Source of the DNA: CAIPAT01 sp041665605
GTDB taxonomy: Bacteria > Verrucomicrobiota > Lentisphaeria > Victivallales > Victivallaceae
NCBI GenBank assembly: GCA_041665605.1
Contig: JBAYIO010000008.1
Coordinates: 17,021-81,020, forward strand
Reading direction: 5' to 3'
DNA: 64,000 bases
Both the position numbers and the translations under genes were made by a program. Each line of letters opens with the position of its first letter. Positions within the stretch are counted from its first letter, which is position 1. Below the pieces are notes generated by a model that saw only the letters and a program-made list of their open reading frames with translations, did no database searches and was not told where the DNA came from. Shown here one piece after another: positions 30,044-37,552 of this stretch.

Positions 30044-30400
30044 ATGCTGTCCAATCTGTTAAGAAGAATGCTCGACCCGCGCGCCGGCGAGAGCGTCGTC
30101 GTCATCGAAAACCTCGGCATCCCGCAGGCCACCGCCAAAGCCGCGCTGACGGAGGACAGCGCCCTGGCCGATCTGCTCGGCGCGGAACTGCCCGACGACG
30201 CCGGGCGCGTCTCCGTGCTGGTGCATTCCGGTGCCGTCCACGTCAATTATGACGCGGCGGCAACCGCCGCCAACGCCGACATCGGCGGCGGCTTCGATTT
30301 CTTCGGCCCTAAATCCGAACTCGACAAAGTCCGCCTGATCAACGCCGGCGCGACCGCCGTCTCGGTCTTCGTCTACCGGGTGCTCGCCAAAAATATCTAA
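30044..30400 (+). CDS. Hypothetical virion-region protein
   Basis: 118 residues starting MLSNLLRRMLDPRAGESVVV; the second half is beta-like (ADIGGGFDFFGPKSELDKVR, ATAVSVFVYRVLAKN). AAAAGGA ribosome site. No family recognised. Confidence 0.5.
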   Translation: MLSNLLRRMLDPRAGESVVVIENLGIPQATAKAALTEDSALADLLGAELPDDAGRVSVLVHSGAVHVNYDAAATAANADIGGGFDFFGPKSELDKVRLINAGATAVSVFVYRVLAKNI

Positions 30401-30401
30401 T

Positions 30402-30482
30402 AGTGAATAGTGAATTGTGAATTGTAAATAGTGAATTGTGGCTGTTGCTAATCACCAATCACCAGTCACCAGTCACCAAAAA
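30402..30482 (+). repeat. AGTGAAT/ATCACCA heptamer arrays
   Basis: Degenerate AGTGAAT, TGTGAAT, TGTAAAT heptamers followed by ATCACCA and GTCACCA heptamers, between two tail genes. Confidence 0.85.
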
Positions 30483-30493
30483 GGAGGTTCCCC

Positions 30494-30709
30494 ATGCTAA
30501 ACCGATCACGCGGCGGCCCGGTCGCCAAATCCGGCGGTGTCTCGCTCGATGACGTCATTTCGCTGCTCGACGACAAAGCCGATAAAATCGGAGCCGACGA
30601 CATCGAAATCACCGATGCCGCGAAAGGCATTATCCGCAAATCCCCCGACGGCACCCGCCGCCGGGAAACCCTCGACAACGACGGTACCATAACCAGAGAG
30701 GTGCTCTAA
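30494..30709 (+). CDS. Small tail-region protein
   Basis: 71 residues (GVSLDDVISLLDDKADKIGA, ITDAAKGIIRKSPDGTRRRE). Strong AAGGAGG site and TAATG overlap with the next gene, so it is co-translated with the LamG-like protein; a tail chaperone or adaptor is conceivable. No family recognised. Confidence 0.5.
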   Translation: MLNRSRGGPVAKSGGVSLDDVISLLDDKADKIGADDIEITDAAKGIIRKSPDGTRRRETLDNDGTITREVL

Positions 30710-32115
30710 TGAATATTATTTTCAATTTGCTTTCTTGCTTTTCTCGCTTTTTACTTGCGGCACAGCCGCACACTTTCCGGCTCCGCCGGTACTTTTCTCG
30801 CTTTTCTCGCTTTCCCGTTCCCCTCCTCGCCGCCGTCTGCCTGCTCGCGCTGACGCTGCTGCTGTTCACCGGCGGCGCCAAAGTCACCGACCTGGTCTAC
30901 AATACCGACACCCATGTCTGCGACGCCTACGTCAATTTCACCCAGATGTACGAAAACGGCATCCGTCCCCGGTCGGAGCGCGCCCTGATCTGGGCGCAGT
31001 TCGCCAGCTATCAGCAGAATCTGGGCTTCACCCCGGAGAACGCCGCCAACAAGTCCGCTGACGTCGACACGGATAAAACCTCCACCGTCAAATATCCCAC
31101 GACCAAAGCGGTATTTGATTATGTTGCCGCGCACAGCGGCGGAGCGTACAGCATACATACACTGGGGACCAGCGGAACCATCACGGTAGACCGCAGCGTA
31201 TCGGATAAGTTTACTATTGCACCGGCGGGGGCGGTGACGCTGGCGGATGCCGGATTCACTGATTTATTGTCCGCGGAACTGCAAGTAACGAACGGAAGCG
31301 CCTATGTCAGTTATCCCGTGACATGGACATGGACAACTGCAATACCGACGCTCGGAGTTGCGGGCTATGATTACGCTACCGGAGCGGCGGCGGACAGTTT
31401 TACGATGCTGTTACTGAAAAAAGTAAACGGGAAAATTTATGTCACTCCCGAAATTACTTATACCGCACTTCCCGCCGCCGCAGTCTGGCTTAAAGCCGAT
31501 GCAATTTCGGGGAATAACAATGATTTGATTTCATCCTGGACCGACAGCAGCGGCAATTCCAAAACTGCGACCCAGAGCACGGAGGCTAATCAACCGTGTC
31601 TTAAAACCAATGTGCTTAACGGAAAACCTGCGGTTTATTTCGACGGCAGCCGCTACCTGAACATTCCGGCGTTTACAGCATCAGCGATAACTTATTATAT
31701 CGTGATCAAAAAAGATACCACCAATCAGGGCGGTTTATGGTGTATGGGCAACGATGCAGGAGGAAGCGGCACTTGGATGACTTATGGCGGTACTATTTAC
31801 GAATCAGCCGGGTGCGCCACACGACACGATTCGATAAGTATCGGAGCAACAACCCTGACAGATTTCAATATCTACAGCGTTAAATCATCCGGTTCGCTAT
31901 ACGAAGTAGCCATGAATAAAAATGTATTGTTCACCACCACCAGCAACACCGTGCAATTAAGCTCATCGCCGGTACTTGGATACAGCAACGGCGGCTTAGC
32001 CTATGCCTTCACGGGATATATAGCTGAATTCATTGCAGTGCCGAAGGCGGTTTCATCCGCAGAAAATACGGCTTTTTTAAATTATTTATCCGTAAAATAC
32101 GGTATAACACTTTAA
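30709..32115 (+). CDS. Tail fibre/receptor-binding-like protein with LamG-like domain
   Basis: 468 residues. Residues ~1-35 (LLAAQPHTFRLRRYFSRFSR) are translated composite repeat. A hydrophobic segment follows (VPLLAAVCLLALTLLLFTGG). Then a tail-fibre-like phrase (DTDKTSTVKYPTTKAVFDYV). The C-terminal ~210 residues resemble a concanavalin/LamG jelly roll (AAVWLKADAISGNNNDLISS, GKPAVYFDGSRYLNIPAFTA, GYIAEFIAVPKAVSSAENTA). Probably binds host glycans. The hydrophobic N-terminus is odd for a virion protein. Confidence 0.6.
   Translation: MNIIFNLLSCFSRFLLAAQPHTFRLRRYFSRFSRFPVPLLAAVCLLALTLLLFTGGAKVTDLVYNTDTHVCDAYVNFTQMYENGIRPRSERALIWAQFASYQQNLGFTPENAANKSADVDTDKTSTVKYPTTKAVFDYVAAHSGGAYSIHTLGTSGTITVDRSVSDKFTIAPAGAVTLADAGFTDLLSAELQVTNGSAYVSYPVTWTWTTAIPTLGVAGYDYATGAAADSFTMLLLKKVNGKIYVTPEITYTALPAAAVWLKADAISGNNNDLISSWTDSSGNSKTATQSTEANQPCLKTNVLNGKPAVYFDGSRYLNIPAFTASAITYYIVIKKDTTNQGGLWCMGNDAGGSGTWMTYGGTIYESAGCATRHDSISIGATTLTDFNIYSVKSSGSLYEVAMNKNVLFTTTSNTVQLSSSPVLGYSNGGLAYAFTGYIAEFIAVPKAVSSAENTAFLNYLSVKYGITL
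30735..30812 (+). repeat. Composite hairpin repeat forming the N-terminus of a tail gene
   Basis: TTTTCTCGCTTTTTACTTGCGGCACAGCCGCA-type unit with CCGGCTCCGCCGG hairpin and two TTTTCTCGC nonamers, in frame just after the start codon of the 30709 gene. Confidence 0.85.
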
Positions 32116-32127
32116 GGGAGATTGATC

Positions 32128-32610
32128 ATGAAAAGACTTTTTGTTTTACTGTTCATACTGCTGTCCGCCGCATTATTTGCCGGGGACCGCTGCGCCAGAT
32201 ATAACATCGGCGACACTCTGCCGAATTATCTGCTCAAGGACGGATACATGGTTCCGGTCTGCCAGGAGAACTTTTCGCGGCTCGGAATTCTGGTCAGGGT
32301 GGACGCGGCGCCGGATGCAGGCAAACTCATCACGCGGTCGCACGGCGAACTCACCGGCGGCGAATGGCGGGAGATCATCGACGAGCAGTTGACGCAGGCG
32401 GAGATTGATGCGCGGAATCCGGCAACGGCTTTAGAAGCCGCGCTGGCGGCGGAGATTGCCAGTCTCAACACCTTGTATCCAGAGCTGAATTTAACCGTCA
32501 ATGACACGCTGGCGACGGCGATTCCGAAGTTATTCGCGGCGGGCGTGACGAAGGCGGAAGCCAACTACCTGAATACTTTATATCAAGCCATCAAAGCCGC
32601 CGGAAAATAA
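32128..32610 (+). CDS. Secreted/exported small phage protein
   Basis: 160 residues with a typical signal peptide (MKRLFVLLFILLSAALFAGD). A globular part with YNIGDTLPNYLLKDGYMVPV follows, then a helical end. ATG 32128 is preferred over TTG 32122 because GGGAG then lies 7 bases away. A role outside the cytoplasm, perhaps superinfection or tail assembly, is only a guess. Confidence 0.55.
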   Translation: MKRLFVLLFILLSAALFAGDRCARYNIGDTLPNYLLKDGYMVPVCQENFSRLGILVRVDAAPDAGKLITRSHGELTGGEWREIIDEQLTQAEIDARNPATALEAALAAEIASLNTLYPELNLTVNDTLATAIPKLFAAGVTKAEANYLNTLYQAIKAAGK

Positions 32611-32644
32611 TTTCATTTCTTTGTTAAAATAAGGATTTCAAACC

Positions 32645-33118
32645 ATGAACAAAACGTTGCAGCATATCTGTCAACTCATCAGCCAGATCGCGTTCCTCGC
32701 GCTGGACACGCCGAAAAACTTCTATCTGCTGACCAATGAGAAGATTGCCGAGGTTTACAACGGGGCCGGACCCGACTGGATGAGCGGGTTTGAGCGCAGA
32801 ATCCTTACTTTCCTGCTGCGCTACTTCGCGGCCGCGTTCGTGATCCATGATGTGGAGTATTATTTCAACCAGGACACCGCCGACACCCCGGCCAACCGCG
32901 CCCGGTTCCATGCCGCGAACGCCCGGATGTGGCGCAATATCAAACTCATCAACGCCGCGCTGTGGGGCTGGTACAATCCCCGCCGCTGGTACTGGCGCTC
33001 CAAAGGCTGGATCGCCTACCAGGCCTGCGAAAAATTCGGCTGGTCCGCCTGGATCGCCGTCGGCTCCGAAAAGAATGCCACCGTACTCAGCGTTAAACAA
33101 TCCATAATCAACACATAA
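32645..33118 (+). CDS. DUF1353/phospholipase A2-like HDxxY protein
   Basis: 157 residues. AAAFVIHDVEYYF carries an HDxxY motif in a helix, followed by a helix with RFHAANARMWRNIK. That layout resembles DUF1353 phage proteins and the HD helix of phospholipase A2 folds. Aromatic-rich C-terminus (LWGWYNPRRWYWRSKGW). It could act on the envelope during entry or lysis. Assignment is tentative. Confidence 0.45.
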   Translation: MNKTLQHICQLISQIAFLALDTPKNFYLLTNEKIAEVYNGAGPDWMSGFERRILTFLLRYFAAAFVIHDVEYYFNQDTADTPANRARFHAANARMWRNIKLINAALWGWYNPRRWYWRSKGWIAYQACEKFGWSAWIAVGSEKNATVLSVKQSIINT

Positions 33119-33149
33119 CTGCCGCGGGGAGCGGCGAAAGAGCAGCAAT

Positions 33150-33557
33150 ATGGCGAACATAAATGAAACGCTGATGACCATCAGCAATGATGTTGCCGTC
33201 ACTAAAAACACCATCCGCTATGTTCGCCAGGCGCAGATTGAAATTAAAAAAAGCATGTTCGGCGCGGACGGCACCGGCGGGATGCTGGGAACGCTCAACA
33301 CTTTGAAAAATGATCTTAAAAAAGAATCGGAAGAGCATAAAGCCTGCATGATTATCCGCTCCAAACTTGAAGAGGAGGTGAAAATGCTCAAAGAACATAA
33401 AAAAGAGCAGGACCGCATTAAAGCCGAAAAAAAAGCCCGGTTCAAAGTCGCCTGTTATCTGCTCACGGTCAGCGGGGTGACGCTGGCCGGAACCTTCGCC
33501 AGTTTAAAATGGATATGGAAAATTATCAGGCCTTTTTTAACCGACAACCCGCAATAA
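33150..33557 (+). CDS. Coiled-coil protein with C-terminal membrane anchor
   Basis: 135 residues: a long charged coiled coil (SEEHKACMIIRSKLEEEVKM, LKEHKKEQDRIKAEKKARFK) followed by one hydrophobic helix (VACYLLTVSGVTLAGTFASL) and a short tail. The layout recalls XhlA-like hemolysin/holin partners near endolysins, and a protease gene follows. No direct family hit is claimed. Confidence 0.5.
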   Translation: MANINETLMTISNDVAVTKNTIRYVRQAQIEIKKSMFGADGTGGMLGTLNTLKNDLKKESEEHKACMIIRSKLEEEVKMLKEHKKEQDRIKAEKKARFKVACYLLTVSGVTLAGTFASLKWIWKIIRPFLTDNPQ

Positions 33558-33570
33558 AATGTAACTTTAA

Positions 33571-33606
33571 CCCGTCCGGCGGGTCCGCCAGGTCCGACCC
33601 GCCAGA
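33571..33606 (+). repeat. GTCCGGCGG nonamer array
   Basis: GTCCGGCGG, GTCCGCCAG, GTCCGACCC and related units before the papain-like gene. Confidence 0.8.
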
Positions 33607-33627
33607 CACTTAACTGGAGGTTTTTGA

Positions 33628-34419
33628 ATGATCAAACGAATCTACAACCTGAAACTGTCGCCCACCGTCGGCCGCATCCCGTTCATGGTTCCGCGCCATA
33701 TCGACATGGCGAATGTGCCCGACACCGATGTGTCGAAAGACATTCCCTACACGCTGGACCAGGGACAGGAGGGCAGTTGCGTCTTTCACGCCTGCGGCGT
33801 GGCCATGTGCCATGTGGACTGCAAACTCCACCCGGCCACCGGGTTCATCAAGCCCGCCATCAACGCCCCGTACTACCAGTACCGGAAGAAACACAACTGC
33901 GTCAATCAGGACACCGGGGCCTCCGGCTACGAATACTGCCAGATCGTCCGGGAATACGGCCTCGGACCGGCGTCGCTGAACCCCTACGGCCCGGCCACGT
34001 TCAAAACCCCGCCGTCCGCCGCCTACATGAAAGCGGCGATCCAGAACCAGCTTCTGGAGTTCCAGCAGATTCCCGTGACGGATAAGGCCGGGGCCATCGC
34101 CACCATGCGCGCCGCGCTGCATGCCAACGGCTTCGGCCTGCCCATCGGCATCCAGGTGCCGGCGGATTTTGAGTCGGACGCCGTCGCCCGCACCGGACTC
34201 TATATGAAGTCAAATTTCAAAAATATCCAGGGCGGCCACGAAGTCTATTACGTGGGATCTTACCATAATGTGCCGGAACCCTATGAACTCCTGCTGAACT
34301 CCTGGGGCGATCAGTGGGGCTGCAAAGGCCTGAACGGCCTGCGCGGCTTCGTCAAAGTATCGACCGCCGTGCTGATGCGCATCCTGCTCGAAGCCAACGT
34401 CCTGACCAAAACTGAATAA
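33628..34419 (+). CDS. Papain-like (C1 family) cysteine protease
   Basis: 263 residues with the full papain set: Q-x-G-S-C in TLDQGQEGSCVFHACGVA (catalytic Cys about residue 52), His in QGGHEVYYVG (about 207), and Asn in LLLNSWGDQWG (about 225). No signal peptide or propeptide is visible. Located between a membrane-anchored coiled coil and a lipoprotein, it may help lysis, virion processing or host-surface digestion. C1 proteases are uncommon but recurrent in phages of gut bacteria. AGGAGG-like ribosome site (TGGAGG). Confidence 0.85.
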   Translation: MIKRIYNLKLSPTVGRIPFMVPRHIDMANVPDTDVSKDIPYTLDQGQEGSCVFHACGVAMCHVDCKLHPATGFIKPAINAPYYQYRKKHNCVNQDTGASGYEYCQIVREYGLGPASLNPYGPATFKTPPSAAYMKAAIQNQLLEFQQIPVTDKAGAIATMRAALHANGFGLPIGIQVPADFESDAVARTGLYMKSNFKNIQGGHEVYYVGSYHNVPEPYELLLNSWGDQWGCKGLNGLRGFVKVSTAVLMRILLEANVLTKTE

Positions 34420-34424
34420 ACAAG

Positions 34425-34470
34425 GTGTCAAGCAAGAAAAGCTAGACAAGTTGAAAGTTTAAAACAAAAG
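34425..34470 (+). repeat. AAGCAAGAAAAGC-type nonamer repeat
   Basis: AAGCAAGAAAAGCTAGACAAGTTGAAAG, degenerate nonamers of the GCGAGAAAA family. Confidence 0.7.
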
Positions 34471-34488
34471 TAAAAAAGGAAAACCAAA

Positions 34489-35055
34489 ATGAAAAACAAG
34501 TTCTCTGAAATGGGTTGCGACCGTCTCCTCGCCCTGCTCTTTATCATGCTGTTTATCTGCATCATCTGCGCGGGGTGTCTGACCAACACCAAAAACAATA
34601 CCACCACTACCAATTACGACCCGACCGGGCAGATTGTCCGCAATGTCGTCAAGAATGAACAGGAATCATATTTCGTCTCCACTTATAAGTTTCTGAGCTA
34701 TGAGATCAATGTCTATGCCCTGGCCGCCAGCATGTACGATCCGACGACCGGCAACTTTTCACCATATTTAAAGTTGGGTATTTTTAAGGAAAAATATAAA
34801 AGCTTTCCCGTGGTGCCGGGTCAGAGCTTCGGTTCGATTGATGAAGAGTATAATTCCGACTGGTGGAGCTGGACTACGTTCTTCACCGGCACGCAGAACA
34901 GTTCAACCAGTCTGATCAGCCGGAACATTGTCTATATCGGCACCGTGCCGGACGGCAAAAAAGAACTGTCCGTCACTACTGGTTCGGGTGTGGGCCTGAC
35001 CATTGACAAGCACGGCGTCACCATTCCGAATAACACAAAAATCGAACTGAAATAA
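34489..35055 (+). CDS. Phage lipoprotein
   Basis: 188 residues with a signal sequence and lipobox ending in ICAGC (Cys about 29), then a Thr/Asn-rich linker (TNTKNNTTTTNYD). A beta-rich domain follows (YLKLGIFKEKYKSFPVVPGQ, DWWSWTTFFTGTQNSS). Lipidation predicts anchoring at the outer membrane. Outer-spanin or superinfection-exclusion roles are possible, though it is larger than usual o-spanins. Confidence 0.65.
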   Translation: MKNKFSEMGCDRLLALLFIMLFICIICAGCLTNTKNNTTTTNYDPTGQIVRNVVKNEQESYFVSTYKFLSYEINVYALAASMYDPTTGNFSPYLKLGIFKEKYKSFPVVPGQSFGSIDEEYNSDWWSWTTFFTGTQNSSTSLISRNIVYIGTVPDGKKELSVTTGSGVGLTIDKHGVTIPNNTKIELK

Positions 35056-35071
35056 CCCGGTGCTCAGGCGG

Positions 35072-35125
35072 TCGATTCTCGGGCTGTTCATTCTGACTCC
35101 TGACTGCTGACTCCTGACTTCTATA
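35072..35125 (+). repeat. TGACTCC heptamer array
   Basis: TTCTGACTCCTGACTGCTGACTCCTGACTTCT: reverse orientation of GGAGTCA heptamers, before the 35142 gene. Confidence 0.85.
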
Positions 35126-35141
35126 AATAAGGATTCCCCCC

Positions 35142-36197
35142 ATGCCGCCACTCGAACACGTCAACCCCGGACAGAAACTCCGCATCCCCGCCGCCACCTT
35201 CAACAGCATGGTGGACGCCGCGAAAGACTTCGAAGCGCGGCAGTCGCGCACCGGCGGCGGGGCGAAAACTTACCGTTCCATCAACCCTGCATTTGTGCTG
35301 CTGTCCAATCCGGACGGCGGCAGCTTTGAACGCTTCCGCGCCGCCGCGCTGGCCGCTCCCGCCATCCCCCCGGATGACCGCGAGGAGGGCGGCGGCCTCG
35401 GCGTATTTTTTGACGCCCCGAATTTCGCGGCGGCGCTGCCGGCGGGAACCCTGACCGAACAGATCGCCGTGCTGGACGAACCGTCCGGCGCGGGCGATAC
35501 CGCCACCCTCAGCCGCGCCGTTGTCGCCGGCTGCTGCCCCTGCCGCATCAAAGTCACCGACGAAACCGCGCAGTATGCCCGGACCGATGCCGGACAGACT
35601 TACCTGGTCACCGCCGCCGCCGGACAGTTCCGCATCCTGTGGAAGGAAGCCGATGACGCGCCCGACGGCCTCCGCTGGGCCTACGGCATAGTCAACGCGG
35701 TCCCGGCGGAACCCGGCTATACCGGATATTTCAAGGGCGTGGATGTCTCAACCATCGCCGGGATGAAAATATCCGTCATTGACGGCTACAGCGCGGATGA
35801 GGAGTTGTGCGGCTATGTGTACATCGACCAGTATTACCCGGTGTATAAAACGGATTTGAATGTCACCATGTCCGGCTATGCGGTGCTGACCATTGACACC
35901 ACGGACGGCGAGATTGTCAAAACTGTCACCTTTGAACACAGCTTTGATTTCAATGCCGCGCCGCAGCCCGACACGCTGTCCATTCCGCTGCTGTTCGTGC
36001 TGGTCAACACCGAAGGCACCGAACCGTTCATCCAGGAGATTCAGCAGCTACAGCACGGCATCCCGTTCCTCTATCTGCTGAAATTCCCGTCGCTGGTGCA
36101 GGACTATGACGAAGAGAAGATTCTCGTCATGGTTATGGATCACGGCGTCTACAAGTGGGTGGAGGCCGGCAGTTGCGATGAATCGCCGTCCGCCTGA
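35142..36197 (+). CDS. Putative virion/tail-tip protein
   Basis: 351 residues. The N-terminus HVNPGQKLRIPAATFNSMVD is a helix-start pattern seen at the head of tail or spike-like proteins in PVC phages. The rest is beta-rich, with TEQIAVLDEPSGAGDTATLS and CCPCRIKVTD. No enzymatic motif. Repeat arrays flank it on both sides. Function inferred only from position. Confidence 0.5.
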   Translation: MPPLEHVNPGQKLRIPAATFNSMVDAAKDFEARQSRTGGGAKTYRSINPAFVLLSNPDGGSFERFRAAALAAPAIPPDDREEGGGLGVFFDAPNFAAALPAGTLTEQIAVLDEPSGAGDTATLSRAVVAGCCPCRIKVTDETAQYARTDAGQTYLVTAAAGQFRILWKEADDAPDGLRWAYGIVNAVPAEPGYTGYFKGVDVSTIAGMKISVIDGYSADEELCGYVYIDQYYPVYKTDLNVTMSGYAVLTIDTTDGEIVKTVTFEHSFDFNAAPQPDTLSIPLLFVLVNTEGTEPFIQEIQQLQHGIPFLYLLKFPSLVQDYDEEKILVMVMDHGVYKWVEAGSCDESPSA

Positions 36198-36246
36198 CCC
36201 GTTTAACCCGTCCGACCCGTCCGGACTGTCCGGCTCGTCAGACCTT
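36198..36246 (+). repeat. GTCCGACCC/GTCCGGACT nonamer array
   Basis: Tandem 9-base units beginning GTCCG between two virion genes. Confidence 0.8.
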
Positions 36247-36263
36247 TTTTAAGGATTCCCGCT

Positions 36264-37532
36264 GTGCAAAAATTCTGGTTCAAAAACAGCAAACTGATCT
36301 TCACCTCCGGACAGCCCGTCGAGTGTGATCATTGCCCGTGCGGCTGCGGCTATGTCAATATCACCGGCATGGCCGGTTCGCTCGCATGGGGCAACGGCCT
36401 GTATGCTGTTTCCCGGCAGTTGGTTTATTATTTTGAAACTTCCAAATACGTCTATTTTCTCGGGCGCAATGCCGACAACACCCGGATCATCCGCGTTTCA
36501 ATCTACCCCGAACTGGTGGAGGGGGAATGCCTGGGCGTTAATTTTGTCATTCAGATTTATGCGGCGCCGTGGCCGGAACAGTGGAACACCGTGCCCGTGC
36601 TGCCGGAAGGCTATCCGGTCACCAACTTTTTGAACCTGTATTATGAATATTCCGACGCTCTGATTCCGGACTGCGTTGAACATACCGCGGTTAATTTCCG
36701 CGAACCCAACTATAATTTAGGCGTGAGCGGACGGGATCTGGAATTCACCAGTTATCCGGCGGCGGAGATTGCCGGCATTCTGACTAAGTACAAGCTTAAC
36801 TGCGGACCTTGCGCGATGGATAATTTATGCGACCGGGACAACAGCCCCAGCACGTCCGGCAGTGCGTCCGGCTCATCCAGCACGTCCGGTTCCGGCAGCA
36901 CCCCCAGCCCCAGCGGCCCGAGTCCGTCGCCGCAACCCAGTCCCAGCCCGCAGCCGTCGCCGCAGCCGAGCCCGAGCAATCCCAGTCCGCAGCCGAGCCC
37001 GTCGCCGTCACCGAGTACCAGCCCGCAGCCGTCGCCGAGCTCCAGCGCCAGCCCGTCCGGATCGCCCAGCCCCTCGCCCAGCCCGAGCCCCAGCCCGGAT
37101 TTTGTGCCCGGCTATTATGTGCTGGCGATGACCGTTTACCGGCCGTGCGGGATTCAGTACGCCGAATGTCCGGACCAGATGTCCATGTCCACCAGTTATT
37201 CGAACTGGGAAGTCCGCGACAACTACACCTACGGACCGGGCTATCTGTCCGAAGCGCCGGCCGGCGGACTGTCCTGGTGGCAGGGCGAAACTCCCGGACA
37301 GCAGTGGAACACCAGCACCTTTGCCGCCTATCACTATTTCGGACCTTACGCCACGCTGGAAGATGCTCAGGACTTCTCGGCCACCATCACCGGCGAATAC
37401 AATAAAGGTCTGGATTTCCCCTGCTATGAAATAATTGTCGAGAACGGCTGGGGATGGCGCGACGAGTTCACGCTGCCCGCCGCCGTCGTCGGACCGCCCG
37501 GACCGCTGCCCGACTATCCCTGTCCGTCTTAA
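36264..37532 (+). CDS. Virion protein with Ser/Pro-repeat linker
   Basis: 422 residues, GTG start after TAAGGA. Two globular parts flank an ~85-residue linker of PSPSPQPSP-type repeats (about residues 193-280). The first part has paired cysteines (ECDHCPCGCGYVNITG) and CGPCAMDNLCDRD before the linker. The second ends in Pro/Gly (VGPPGPLPDYPCPS). A rigid extended linker between domains suits a spike or fibre exposed on the virion. No family recognised. Confidence 0.6.
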   Translation: MQKFWFKNSKLIFTSGQPVECDHCPCGCGYVNITGMAGSLAWGNGLYAVSRQLVYYFETSKYVYFLGRNADNTRIIRVSIYPELVEGECLGVNFVIQIYAAPWPEQWNTVPVLPEGYPVTNFLNLYYEYSDALIPDCVEHTAVNFREPNYNLGVSGRDLEFTSYPAAEIAGILTKYKLNCGPCAMDNLCDRDNSPSTSGSASGSSSTSGSGSTPSPSGPSPSPQPSPSPQPSPQPSPSNPSPQPSPSPSPSTSPQPSPSSSASPSGSPSPSPSPSPSPDFVPGYYVLAMTVYRPCGIQYAECPDQMSMSTSYSNWEVRDNYTYGPGYLSEAPAGGLSWWQGETPGQQWNTSTFAAYHYFGPYATLEDAQDFSATITGEYNKGLDFPCYEIIVENGWGWRDEFTLPAAVVGPPGPLPDYPCPS

Positions 37533-37552
37533 ATTCAAGGAGAATATATATT

